The position numbers and the translations under genes were made by a program. A stretch of DNA of 64,000 nt from Legionella sp. GTDB taxonomy: Bacteria > Pseudomonadota > Gammaproteobacteria > Legionellales > Legionellaceae. The notes under the pieces were generated by a model. It saw only the letters and a list, made by a program, of their open reading frames with translations, made no database searches and had not been told where the DNA came from. The number at the start of each line of letters is the position of its first letter. The first letter of the stretch is position 1. Shown here one piece after another: positions 46,577 through 55,014 of this stretch. The stretch spans positions 62,001-126,000 of the forward strand of contig PEQM01000041.1 in assembly GCA_002786205.1 (NCBI GenBank), given 5' to 3'.

Positions 46577-47389
46577 CTAACTCTTTATTCCAGGCACAGA
46601 AAAACGATGCTTGTCTTGCAAACGTAAGGCGGTTAATTCATGCCCCCAAAAACACCCCGTATCCAGCGCATGAATGCGTGGATGCGGACAATGTCCTCTT
46701 AAAGCAGCCCAATGGCCAAATAAAATATCAGCCGCGATTTCCTGGCGACCAGGAACCTGATACCAAGGATATAAATGACTCTCCTGATTTGCTGCAGGCT
46801 TTTTATTTTTTAATTCCAGGCAGCCTTTGGCGTCGCACCAACGCATGCGAGTGAAATAATTCGTTAACACTCGCAAACGGTCAACCCCCTGTAAATCAGC
46901 CGTCCAGCACGCCAGGTTACCGTAAAGACAGGGCAAAGTACGGTACTGCTCACCAGCTAAAACCTGCTGAAGCTCTTGGCCCAGCATTAAAGCTTGCTCC
47001 AGATTCCACATGGGCGCAATACCGGCATGAGTCATCACATAATTCAGCTCAGCCGAATAATAAATCAGCGGTTGCCGTCTAAGCCAATGCCCCAATTCCT
47101 CCCCATCGTCAGCCTGCAATACCTCTTCAATGGTATCATCATGTCCTTTCCATGGCCGACCACCAAATAAAGCACTTAACAGATGCAAGTCATGATTGCC
47201 CAGGGTAATAATGGCCGGTTTAGGCAGCGCATATAAAAAGCGCAGCACGGCTAAGGATTGAGGGCCACGATTGACCAAATCACCGACAAGCCATAACTGA
47301 TCATCACGGTCATTAAAATCAATCTGCTCCAACAAGCGCATGAAAGGATCATAGCAACCTTGCAGGTCTCCTATTGCATAATCAGCCAC
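46577..47389 (-). CDS. apaH: Diadenosine tetraphosphate hydrolase ApaH
   Basis: ApaH cleaves Ap4A symmetrically to two ADP and also removes Np4 caps from RNA. The calcineurin-type metallophosphoesterase motifs are IGDLQGCYD (usually GDVHG; here Gln replaces the metal-ligand His), [10 protein letters not shown] near residue 35 and [10 protein letters not shown] near 65. I start at GTG 47389, nine bases after AGGAG, giving 270 residues (E. coli 280); the frame extends to a TTG at 47410. It overlaps the TraI_2-like stop by eight bases. In E. coli apaH follows ksgA and apaG; apaG is missing here. Confidence 0.94.
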   Translation of the reverse strand: MADYAIGDLQGCYDPFMRLLEQIDFNDRDDQLWLVGDLVNRGPQSLAVLRFLYALPKPAIITLGNHDLHLLSALFGGRPWKGHDDTIEEVLQADDGEELGHWLRRQPLIYYSAELNYVMTHAGIAPMWNLEQALMLGQELQQVLAGEQYRTLPCLYGNLACWTADLQGVDRLRVLTNYFTRMRWCDAKGCLELKNKKPAANQESHLYPWYQVPGRQEIAADILFGHWAALRGHCPHPRIHALDTGCFWGHELTALRLQDKHRFSVPGIKS

Positions 47390-48710
47390 GATAGAGTGCT
47401 CCTGGCGCAACCGAAGGCTTGGAAGAAGCGATTTGCCACTGTCCTGTTACCGTCAATTGATGCAAGGGGGCAGCGGCCCATTGTCCCTGGGCAATAATTG
47501 ACGAATGCTCTTGCATGCTGTGAATCAATTCTAAAGCAGAGCAGGTTTGCACTGAATCGGTGTTTGCCTGATACACTTTGACCGATGCCGGCAAGGCAAG
47601 AGCATACTCGGTGAAGACAATGCGATTGAGACTGTCCTGATTGGATGATTGCGCGGAAGGGCTTTCTGCATAGACACGGTGAAGCCCTAAAGACAAAAAG
47701 GCCTTTTGAATGGCTTGCCAATTTTTATACTCAGGGTGCTCACGCACAAACAGCTGGTAAATCTCAGGGCACATAACGAAGCCGCCAGGCACCATCAGCA
47801 AAGGTGCTTTGTTAATGACAATCAGACCTTTTTCCAAAGCACTCATCAGCCACTGTACCAATTCAATACCTATAGCCTGTTCTTTGTCATTCACATGCTC
47901 CGGCAGGCCACCTGAAAAAGTGCCGGTACGCCCTAAAACACTGCCTCGCCCCATTCCAGAACGCGCTATAAACTCAGCAAAATAACGTGAAATAGCCAAG
48001 GCTTGTGCTCTAATTAGCAAAGCACCTAAAGTACCTGCTCCCTTCAGATCCTCGTTCAGCAAGGCCAACCAGACAGTCAATACTTGCGGGTTAGCCGCTA
48101 TCCAGGAAAAGCCACTTGGTGGCATCAGCTTTTGAGCCAATAACAAATTAAGACGTCGACGCAACTCGATATCGGACTCTTTTAAAAACTCATAATCATA
48201 ATAACTGCCGGTGGCAACCAAACTATCCAATAGCGGATTCCATTGTTTTAGAGGCTGACCTTTTTCATCAAATAGATGAACCCGATAATCTATAAAAAGT
48301 TTACCAATGCCTTGCAATAAGGCGGCAGAAAATAAAGCATATTGCCAAAGGCTTTGCTCTTCAGAAAGCGATTTTTGCTGATCTGCTATGATGAACTCTT
48401 GAAATAAGCTCAAAGCCGCTTCAGTTCTATGGAGTGCAAAATCCACCAGTCCACCCGCCTGCGCATAGTAACTGTTGACTGATTCAGGCAATTGCTGTGC
48501 ATAATGCACCAATTGCTTGATTAAGGAAGAACAGACACTGTCATAGCGTGCGCTTTCCAAGCAAGAATACTGGCGCAATTTATCCAGCAAATCCTGTCTT
48601 TTTTGATTTGCTAAAAATTGGCCCGATGTAATAATAGGAGTCAGGTCGTTGACCTGTCGGGACCTAACTCGCTTATTTTTTCCTTGACGAAGAAACAAAA
48701 CAGGCTCCAT
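47382..48710 (-). CDS. TraI_2/MobH-like protein with degenerate HD site
   Basis: This 442-residue protein matches the TraI_2 domain of MobH relaxases followed by a TraI_2_C domain ([20 protein letters not shown] onward). In the active family the HD region reads LPASEAHHHAHAGGLLDHTLE and AALLHDIGK. Here it is [18 protein letters not shown] with Tyr81-Tyr82 for His-His, Phe91 for His, and AALLQGIGK with Gln133-Gly134 for His-Asp. All likely metal ligands are therefore lost, so it should be a pseudoenzyme. It lies between rsmA and apaH, the usual slot of apaG, and its stop overlaps apaH. No other conjugation gene is nearby. Confidence 0.8.
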   Translation of the reverse strand: MEPVLFLRQGKNKRVRSRQVNDLTPIITSGQFLANQKRQDLLDKLRQYSCLESARYDSVCSSLIKQLVHYAQQLPESVNSYYAQAGGLVDFALHRTEAALSLFQEFIIADQQKSLSEEQSLWQYALFSAALLQGIGKLFIDYRVHLFDEKGQPLKQWNPLLDSLVATGSYYDYEFLKESDIELRRRLNLLLAQKLMPPSGFSWIAANPQVLTVWLALLNEDLKGAGTLGALLIRAQALAISRYFAEFIARSGMGRGSVLGRTGTFSGGLPEHVNDKEQAIGIELVQWLMSALEKGLIVINKAPLLMVPGGFVMCPEIYQLFVREHPEYKNWQAIQKAFLSLGLHRVYAESPSAQSSNQDSLNRIVFTEYALALPASVKVYQANTDSVQTCSALELIHSMQEHSSIIAQGQWAAAPLHQLTVTGQWQIASSKPSVAPGALYRG

Positions 48711-48734
48711 GACTCTTTATCTGTTTATTTTACA

Positions 48735-49505
48735 CTATCTGGAAACAAATTGCGCCAGTCGCACATAATCCTCAATAGAAATTTGTTCAGGTCTTTTTTT
48801 ACCCTCTATACCCAGTGCTTCCAACTCCGTAGCAGAAACAATACCCTTTAAATTGTTGATTAAAGTTTTTCTGCGCATAGCAAAAGACGAGGCGACAAGA
48901 CGTTCCAATTTCTCTTTACTTACCAAAGGATAAGGCCGTACCTCATAAGGCGTTAAGCGGACGATAGCCGAGTTGACCTTCGGTGGCGGATTAAAGGCTT
49001 CTGGCGGTACATCAAACAAATGCACTACCTCACAATAATATTGTAAAATCACACTCAATCGACCGTAATTTTTTGTCCCTGGCTGCGCCACCATCCTATC
49101 CACTACTTCTTTTTGCAGCATAAAATGCATGTCCTGGATGCAAGAAATAGAATCTAGCAAATGAATTAGCAAAGGTGTTGAGATGTTATAAGGCAAATTC
49201 CCCACCAACCGCAATGCCTTGCCTAATTGATTATAATCTAAGGTTAATGCATCGGCAGGAATCAACTGTAACTTGCCTTGGGTTTCAGGCAAGCTCTGCA
49301 GATAACTTTGCAAGTCACGGTCTATTTCCACGGCAATAAGAGAAGAAACCTGACGCAATAAAGGCAGCGTCAACGCACCTAATCCTGGACCTATTTCTAG
49401 TAGATTTTCACCTGCTTTAGGCGAAATGGCCTGTATAATTTGCGCAATAATAAAATTATCTTGTAAAAAATTTTGACCAAACCGCTTGCGTGGGCTGTGC
49501 CTCAC
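48735..49505 (-). CDS. rsmA: 16S rRNA adenine dimethyltransferase
   Basis: RsmA (KsgA) dimethylates A1518 and A1519 of 16S rRNA. The N-terminal [14 protein letters not shown] is diagnostic, with the SAM-binding [16 protein letters not shown] near residue 35, [14 protein letters not shown] near 98 (the catalytic NLPY), and [14 protein letters not shown] near 215. I start at GTG 49505, seven bases after GAGGTGG, giving 256 residues; an upstream ATG at 49520 has no ribosome binding site. It heads the minus-strand run that ends at 41928. Confidence 0.96.
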   Translation of the reverse strand: MRHSPRKRFGQNFLQDNFIIAQIIQAISPKAGENLLEIGPGLGALTLPLLRQVSSLIAVEIDRDLQSYLQSLPETQGKLQLIPADALTLDYNQLGKALRLVGNLPYNISTPLLIHLLDSISCIQDMHFMLQKEVVDRMVAQPGTKNYGRLSVILQYYCEVVHLFDVPPEAFNPPPKVNSAIVRLTPYEVRPYPLVSKEKLERLVASSFAMRRKTLINNLKGIVSATELEALGIEGKKRPEQISIEDYVRLAQFVSR

Positions 49506-49646
49506 TGTATACCACCTCATGTTAACGAAATAATGAGTAAGACCAAAGACCCGCCAAGAAAGACTTGTCGCCAGGGTCTGTGACCAATCTATCCGGCAAT
49601 TATACCGCGATTCACCACATTATACTAATTGAGCCTTTTTGAAACC

Positions 49647-49868
49647 TTAACTGATTTGACAAAAAGAAGGGCTGCTGTCTTTTCTTGCAGACACCACCTG
49701 GTTTCTGCTATTCATGAGAGTCTGTTCTGGGGTCAATTGTCCAGAAACCACCACATCAACCACTTCATGAACCATGCCTTCAGCTATACTGGATTTTTTA
49801 GGTCGTGGAGAAGAATTGTTTTTAAAAAATTTCACTCCCTCAGTCGGTGTTAGTAGAGACGGTTCCAT
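49647..49868 (-). CDS. Orphan 73-aa protein
   Basis: A 73-residue soluble protein starting at ATG 49868, eight bases after GGAG. Polar, with a Pro/Arg/Lys stretch (NNSSPRPKKSS) followed by a Val-rich, Glu-containing segment (MVHEVVDVVVSGQLTPEQTL). It matches no family I know. Its ribosome binding site is the main evidence that it is a gene. The frame extends to 49940, but that part has no start support. Confidence 0.55.
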   Translation of the reverse strand: MEPSLLTPTEGVKFFKNNSSPRPKKSSIAEGMVHEVVDVVVSGQLTPEQTLMNSRNQVVSARKDSSPSFCQIS

Positions 49869-50190
49869 GCTTGCTTCTCCGAAAATAAGAATAACGTTGT
49901 TTACAGTAATTCGGATTATAGTACGCCTAAAGTTATCCAATCACAATCAGCAAACAAGACATCGATAGAAAAGCAATCACATAAGACACAATACTGGTCT
50001 AAGCTTTGTTTTTTCAGTACACTCTGCAAAATTCGTCTCTATTCACCCCCTTTTGAATGCGCTAAAAAAAGTCAGAGTGACGTGCAAAGCGCGCAATCTG
50101 TGCCAGAGAGCGCTTTGCGGTGAACGGGGTGAATAGTTTCCAAAACGCTAACAAACCAGACCCTTTAAATGAGGTTATTCAGGAATGACT
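49869..50190. other. Intergenic gap with nested hairpin upstream of panD
   Basis: This 322-base gap lies between the divergent 73-aa gene and panD. Apart from the promoters it must contain, its notable content is the nested inverted repeat at 50039-50136. I see no gene. Confidence 0.5.
50039..50136. repeat. Nested inverted repeats upstream of panD
   Basis: The outer arms CTATTCACCCC (50039-50049) and GGGGTGAATAG (50126-50136) are an exact 11-bp inverted repeat. Inside them GCAAAGCGC (50084-50092) and GCGCTTTGC (50110-50118) form an exact 9-bp inverted repeat with a 17-base loop. The 98-base unit ends about 55 bases before the panD start. It could be a structured RNA leader or small RNA, a second MITE type with terminal repeats, or a terminator-like barrier. 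Confidence 0.65.
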
Positions 50191-50592
50191 ATGACTTACA
50201 GAAAAATGCTGAAATCCAAAATTCACCGCGCCTGTGTTACCGAGGCTGATTTAGATTATGAAGGCAGTATTACCATCTCTCCAGAGTTATTAAAAGCCGC
50301 GGACATTTTAGCTCATGAAGCCGTCAACGTATGGAATGTCACCGCAGGAACACGCTTTGAAACTTATGCCATTCCAGGCAAAGCAGGATCCAGTGACTTA
50401 TGCGTTAATGGGGCAGCAGCTCATCTGGTGACTCCTGGTGATTTGGTTATCATCGCCACGTTCTCACAAATGCCAGAAGCCGACTGTGCAACACATACAC
50501 CTACGGTTGTCTTTGTCGATGAGCACAATCGCTTAAAAGAAATTCGTCCTGAAATATGGGGAGTAAAAAAAGAAAGCCTCTCCTATTCCTAA
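50191..50592 (+). CDS. panD: Aspartate 1-decarboxylase
   Basis: PanD makes beta-alanine for pantothenate and coenzyme A. It is synthesised as a proenzyme that cleaves itself between Gly and Ser in LDYEGSITI near residue 25 to make the pyruvoyl cofactor. The [17 protein letters not shown] block, [14 protein letters not shown] and [13 protein letters not shown] are typical. About 133 residues from ATG 50191 (AGGA six bases upstream); ATG 50185 is an in-frame alternative. Monocistronic; panB and panC are not in this window. Confidence 0.96.
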   Translation: MTYRKMLKSKIHRACVTEADLDYEGSITISPELLKAADILAHEAVNVWNVTAGTRFETYAIPGKAGSSDLCVNGAAAHLVTPGDLVIIATFSQMPEADCATHTPTVVFVDEHNRLKEIRPEIWGVKKESLSYS

Positions 50593-50659
50593 TCATTGAG
50601 CTTAAGTTTTTCATTGTAAGGCCGATAAGAGAAGTAAACCTTATTCACAAGGACTTGCA

Positions 50660-50971
50660 ATGAAAAAAACAGCAAAATTTAATATTGGTGATGTCGTTAT
50701 TCATCAACGAAGTGGTTATCGAGCAGTGATCGTGGATATTGACCCTCTATTTCAAGCCTCCGGACAATACAATCCACAAGCACCTAAACATGAATTTGCC
50801 ACACGCAATCCCTGGTATCGTTTGTTGGTTGATGAGAGCAGTCAGGTCACTTATGTAGAAGAAAACTTACTTGCCATCGATCCCTGTCAAGAGCCTGTTT
50901 ATCATCCCAATATTCAACAGTACTTAACCCGCACTACAGGCATCTATTTCAGCTGCGCGGTCAAACACTAA
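50660..50971 (+). CDS. hspQ: Heat-shock protein HspQ
   Basis: HspQ binds hemimethylated oriC DNA in E. coli and acts as an adaptor for Lon-type proteolysis. The protein is 103 residues, near the usual 105, with KFNIGDVVIHQRSGYRAVIVDIDP at the N-terminus and NPWYRLLVDES and VTYVEENL later. It is monocistronic, 68 bases after panD. Confidence 0.93.
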   Translation: MKKTAKFNIGDVVIHQRSGYRAVIVDIDPLFQASGQYNPQAPKHEFATRNPWYRLLVDESSQVTYVEENLLAIDPCQEPVYHPNIQQYLTRTTGIYFSCAVKH

Positions 50972-51315
50972 CCGCGCTCAAAACGCATTTATTACAATTC
51001 AACTGGAATTTTTTCCTTTTCCTACCAATACTTAAAATAGACTCAGTATAAAGCTGCTCATTAGACCTCTTCCCAAACTGGCTGCCGAAGAGGGGTTGCA
51101 GGGAAACCAAAAGTGCAGAATCGGAGTGTACACACCAGTACATGAGGATTCGAGCACTGTATCGACGAAGCAAAAGGCTTCGGCAATAGCGTTTCCGAAG
51201 AGGTCTATTGTCACGTAACTCAAAGGTGTTGTGCTTATTAATATAAACCCTGCATTCTTGGTAATGATGTATGAACCATAGAAAAGGATGGGTTATAACA
51301 AAAGGGAGCCAGGAG
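50972..51315. other. Intergenic gap with repeat copy C
   Basis: This 344-base gap between hspQ and the NRPS-like gene contains the best-preserved copy of the dispersed repeat (51062-51207). Two overlapping minus-strand frames fall inside that repeat and look spurious. No other gene is seen. Confidence 0.5.
51062..51207. repeat. MITE-like repeat with terminal inverted repeats, copy C
   Basis: A 146-base element with matching ends TAGACCTCTTCCCAAAC and GTTTCCGAAGAGGTCTA (15 of 17 positions pair). The interior shares ATCGACGAAGCAA and a GCARTAGCGTTT block with copies A and B. It has no coding capacity, so it fits a non-autonomous element moved by a transposase encoded elsewhere. Confidence 0.8.
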
Positions 51316-54300
51316 ATGGACTACTCCACAACGCTGCAACAATTATTTGAAACGGAAGTGGATAACAATCCGCATAAAACGGCGCTGGTTTTTGGTAAAA
51401 AACAACTGACCTACAGTGAATTAAACAGCAAGGCCAACCAGGTCGCCCATTACTTACAGCAACTGGGCATTAAACCCAATATGCCTGTCGTGCTCTGTAT
51501 GGCACGTTCTTTTGAATTTTTCATTGCTTTATTAGGTGTATTAAAAGCCGGTGGTGCCTATATCCCTCTGGATTACACGCAGCCTCAAGCCCGTTTGTTA
51601 TCGATCATTAATGAGAGCAAGGCTGCTGTAGTCATCACCGATGAAAGCTTACACTCTTCTTTTAGTGCATACCAAGGCAAAACGCTACGGCTGAAAGAAG
51701 AAATCCTGTCGCAACAGGAAACAAGCAATCCACAGCCTGTAGCCGACAGTACTCATTTGGCCTATGCCATTTACACCTCTGGCTCAACCGGCACCCCCAA
51801 AGGCGTCTTAATAACACATCAAAGTATTGTCAATTATGCACGGTGGTTTGCTAAAGAATGTGTTCGCAATGCACAAGACACCATTGATTGTTCTGCAAAT
51901 CCGGCCTTTGATTTTGCTTTAACCTTAACGGTAGTGCCTCTGGTTCTAGGGCTGAAAGTTGTGCTGTGCGAAGAAGAGGTAAAAAAAGATCCCAGACGTT
52001 ATCTGGCTCACTTACGAGAACATGCAATAAGCTTGATTAAAATTACGCCCAGTTACTTTCAAGTCCTCTATTTTGAAGCACAACACCAACCTCAAACACT
52101 AACCCACTTAAAGAAAATCATGCTGGGAGGAGAAAATTTGCTCAGCAAAGACTGTAAGAATTGGCTCCGTCTTTACCCTCACCACCTGCTGTTTAATGAA
52201 TATGGCCCAACTGAGGCGACGGTAGCAGTCACTTTGTATGAGGTCAATCAGCACAATATCCATTCTTGTGCTGACATAGTCCCTATCGGCTATCCTATGC
52301 CTCATGCCTATTATTATATTTTAGATGAGAACAAAAAGCCTGTGGCTCCAGGAGAAAGTGGCGAATTGTACTTAGGCGGTATTTGTGTTGCTCAAGGGTA
52401 TTTAAATAATCCCACGACCACAGCGCGTTTTTTTATCGAAGACCCTTTTGTCAACTCAGCAGAAAAACCCAAAATCTATAAAACTGGAGACTTGTGCCGT
52501 CTGTTGCCTAATGGTGCATTAGACTGCATGGGGCGTATTGATCATCAATTAAAAATTCGTGGTTTTAGAGTAGAGCTGGAAGAAATTGAACAATGCCTGC
52601 TTCACCATCCAGCAATAAAAAGTGCGGTAGTCGTTGCCTCTGACCAATGGGGTACAGAAAAAAAATTGATTGCCTATTATATTCCTCGCCAACAAGACCT
52701 CAGCGAAAAAGAACTCAAACAATACTGTATGGAAAGGCTACCAGACTACATGATTCCTTCTTTTTTTATGGCGATGAGCGCCTTCCCTCGGACTGCCAAT
52801 GACAAACTGGATAGAGCAGCACTGCCGCTACCCACCAGAACTCAGCACCTAACACAACCCAAAACATCCCTGGAGAAAAAGTTAGCTCACATCTGGTCTG
52901 ATGAATTAGGTATAGACCAGATAGGCCTTCATGATCATTTTTTTGAATTAGGCGGCCACTCTCTTGCGGCAGCGCGTGTCATTTCAAAAATCAATCATCA
53001 TTTTAAAAAAGAACTCAGCCTGCAAGACTTTTACCAAGAGCCTACCTTGGCCGCTTTAGCAGCGAAGATAAAAAGCGCCCCCAAATACAAACCACTTAAA
53101 AAAATGAGTTTAAAAGCAAAAAATAAAGTCTTCCCGCTGAGTGACTTCCAGCTGCTACTATGGCTGGCTGATGTTTTTGAACCTAAAGCAAAGAGGCTCA
53201 ATATCTTTACCCGCAAATGCGTGTTAGGTCACCTTAATTCCGAACGATTAAATAAAGCAGTTGACCGTTTAATACAGAAGCATCCCGTTCTGTCTTACAA
53301 AATTGCTGCTTTTAATCCGCAACATGTGTTACAAAAACAGCTCGAACAACCTCTTGAAGAATACGCCATACAGCACTTGACCTTAAAAGACAGCAATAAC
53401 CTGCTCAATCAATCCTTTGCTTTTTTACAAAATAATCAGCTATGGCCTAAAAACAAAGCACAACTCTTAATCCGCGCTTTTTATTTAAGAGACAATACGA
53501 CCGAATTACAATTAAGCCTCCCTCACGTCATTGCCGATGATCTCTGTCCAGACATCTTGTTAAATGATTTGTCCCGTTTTTATCTCTATCCTGATACGCC
53601 AGCTACCCCTCATCGGGCCTATCAGGAATACATCGCCAGGGAAAAACATTATGTCAAACAAAACGCTGCCAAAGACAATGCATTTTGGCAATCTTATTTA
53701 AGCGATACCGGCCTGTTTCGCATGCCCAAAGAGCAAATACAGCCGCTCATGCAGCAACAGGAAATACCCTATTCTACCTATCAGATAATTCCTGAGGCCA
53801 CACTACAACAGTTTAAACACTATTGTGCCCAGCATCATATTGGTCTTCTTAATGGCTTATGTGCAGCACTGGTATTGGCACTGCAAATTAGTACGGATTA
53901 CCAAAACGAACAGCCTGTTTGTATTAATCGAGTCAAATCTACTCGAGAAGATGAAGACTATGACCAAGCCATAGGCTGTTTTTTACGCTTAGAGCCTATT
54001 AAAATCAACTGCGACAGAGAAGACCATCTGTTGTCCTTAACACAGAAAATTCATCAAGAGCTGATGCAAACCACCCCTTTCCAAAAGGCTTCCAGTCTGG
54101 TAAAACTGGCCAGTCTGGCTGTTTTTAATAAAACGCCTCTTCTTAGACAATATGCCATTCAAAGTGGCCTATGGCTCTACAATGCCTTAACCGGCTTTCA
54201 ATTGGATAAACCCACGCTGAAAAGTACCAGCCGTATGCATGCCTTAACAGGGGAAGAATTTCTAATTAATGTCAATGTACAAAGCAGCTTTATCCAAAGT

Positions 54301-54552
54301 GTTGCAGAGAAAAAAACACACTATTTCGGTATGGAGGTACAAGCCCGTGTTGAGCAACCGATGGATTTATTAACGATTAATAACCTACTCGATGTTTGCT
54401 TTTTACGTCAGGAAGATCAGTTGCCAGTATTGGTTTTATCAGCCAATCTTAATCCTGCTTTTAGAGAGCGCATAGCGCATCATTTTTTAGAGGTGTTATG
54501 CCACAACATGCTGTCTAAAAATACAACAAAAACAACTGCGCTGATACCCTGA
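51316..54552 (+). CDS. Stand-alone NRPS: adenylation, carrier and condensation domains
   Basis: A 1078-residue non-ribosomal peptide synthetase module in the order A-PCP-C. The adenylation domain shows IYTSGSTGTPKGV, NEYGPTEATV, KTGDLCR and GRIDHQLKIRGFRVELEE, and the core Lys is in TANDKLDRAALP. The carrier site is FFELGGHSLAAARV with Ser549. The C-terminal domain has PHVIADD (His737) instead of the canonical HHxxxDG, keeping the catalytic His but changing the first His and the Gly. No thioesterase, phosphopantetheinyl transferase or tailoring gene lies next to it. I use ATG 51316 (GGGAG seven bases upstream); ATG 51271 is in frame. The product is unknown. Confidence 0.93.
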   Translation: MDYSTTLQQLFETEVDNNPHKTALVFGKKQLTYSELNSKANQVAHYLQQLGIKPNMPVVLCMARSFEFFIALLGVLKAGGAYIPLDYTQPQARLLSIINESKAAVVITDESLHSSFSAYQGKTLRLKEEILSQQETSNPQPVADSTHLAYAIYTSGSTGTPKGVLITHQSIVNYARWFAKECVRNAQDTIDCSANPAFDFALTLTVVPLVLGLKVVLCEEEVKKDPRRYLAHLREHAISLIKITPSYFQVLYFEAQHQPQTLTHLKKIMLGGENLLSKDCKNWLRLYPHHLLFNEYGPTEATVAVTLYEVNQHNIHSCADIVPIGYPMPHAYYYILDENKKPVAPGESGELYLGGICVAQGYLNNPTTTARFFIEDPFVNSAEKPKIYKTGDLCRLLPNGALDCMGRIDHQLKIRGFRVELEEIEQCLLHHPAIKSAVVVASDQWGTEKKLIAYYIPRQQDLSEKELKQYCMERLPDYMIPSFFMAMSAFPRTANDKLDRAALPLPTRTQHLTQPKTSLEKKLAHIWSDELGIDQIGLHDHFFELGGHSLAAARVISKINHHFKKELSLQDFYQEPTLAALAAKIKSAPKYKPLKKMSLKAKNKVFPLSDFQLLLWLADVFEPKAKRLNIFTRKCVLGHLNSERLNKAVDRLIQKHPVLSYKIAAFNPQHVLQKQLEQPLEEYAIQHLTLKDSNNLLNQSFAFLQNNQLWPKNKAQLLIRAFYLRDNTTELQLSLPHVIADDLCPDILLNDLSRFYLYPDTPATPHRAYQEYIAREKHYVKQNAAKDNAFWQSYLSDTGLFRMPKEQIQPLMQQQEIPYSTYQIIPEATLQQFKHYCAQHHIGLLNGLCAALVLALQISTDYQNEQPVCINRVKSTREDEDYDQAIGCFLRLEPIKINCDREDHLLSLTQKIHQELMQTTPFQKASSLVKLASLAVFNKTPLLRQYAIQSGLWLYNALTGFQLDKPTLKSTSRMHALTGEEFLINVNVQSSFIQSVAEKKTHYFGMEVQARVEQPMDLLTINNLLDVCFLRQEDQLPVLVLSANLNPAFRERIAHHFLEVLCHNMLSKNTTKTTALIP

Positions 54553-54586
54553 TCTGCCTGACCCAAAATCAGCGCACACAGCCATA

Positions 54587-54623
54587 GCAATCGGATCACC
54601 TTTCCCAAGGCCATTCCGATTGC
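54587..54623. terminator. Nine-bp hairpin after the NRPS gene
   Basis: GCAATCGGA and TCCGATTGC form a perfect 9-bp stem with a 19-base loop, about 35 bases past the NRPS stop codon. No T-run follows, so its role as a terminator is unproven. A perfect 18-bp palindrome at 54632-54649 lies just beyond and overlaps the stop of the convergent 64-aa gene. Confidence 0.45.
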
Positions 54624-54642
54624 CATAACCTGACTTAACTAG

Positions 54643-54837
54643 TTAAGTCTGATTTAAAAAAAGTACCAACATGGCAATGAATGCCATCAGAGCCACACCC
54701 AAGACCCCCATAGTAAGAAAGCTTTTACTCAAAGAGTCTTTGGTAAACAACTCCGGTCTGCCTTTGATCATCCGAACTAATAAGTAAATAATCAGCAAGG
54801 CAGAAACAATACCTAAAATTTGATACAGCGTTTCCAT
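54643..54837 (-). CDS. 64-aa two-helix membrane protein
   Basis: A 64-residue protein with two membrane helices (residues of about 5 to 24 and 40 to 61) joined by a polar loop GRPELFTKDSLSKS. AAGGA lies six bases before ATG 54837. It is convergent with the NRPS gene and downstream of the bd-oxidase operon on the same strand. It is not a recognised oxidase subunit; the family is unknown. Confidence 0.7.
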   Translation of the reverse strand: METLYQILGIVSALLIIYLLVRMIKGRPELFTKDSLSKSFLTMGVLGVALMAFIAMLVLFLNQT

Positions 54838-54901
54838 AACTTTTCCTTCTAAAAACAGGTCTGGACAGACCAGACCGGTCCATGCACGGTGCTAACCTCG
54901 C

Positions 54902-54997
54902 TCAAACGTCACTGTCTCTAAGCTCTAGCCACATGGCATTTAATATTGCAAAGGCGCAGGCAAGTCCTGTGCCAAGAATCCAAGAGAAATACCACAT
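54902..54997 (-). CDS. cydX: Cytochrome bd oxidase small subunit CydX
   Basis: A 31-residue peptide beginning MWYFSWILGTGLACAFAIL, followed by NAMWLELRDSDV. It matches the CydX pattern (MWYF-x-WILG-x-x-LAC), a one-helix subunit that stabilises the heme sites of CydAB. AAGGAG lies seven to eight bases before the ATG. It starts 17 bases after cydB in the same operon, exactly where CydX is expected. Confidence 0.93.
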   Translation of the reverse strand: MWYFSWILGTGLACAFAILNAMWLELRDSDV

Positions 54998-55014
54998 TTT
55001 TTTTCTCCTTCTGG

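Noticed and set aside
49869-49940. An N-terminal extension of the 73-aa orphan
   Set aside because: The extension has no start-site support, whereas ATG 49868 has GGAG eight bases upstream.
51032-51223. Two overlapping minus-strand open frames of 63 and 70 codons
   Set aside because: Both fall inside the inverted-repeat element copy C and its flanks; no ribosome binding site or protein-like composition.
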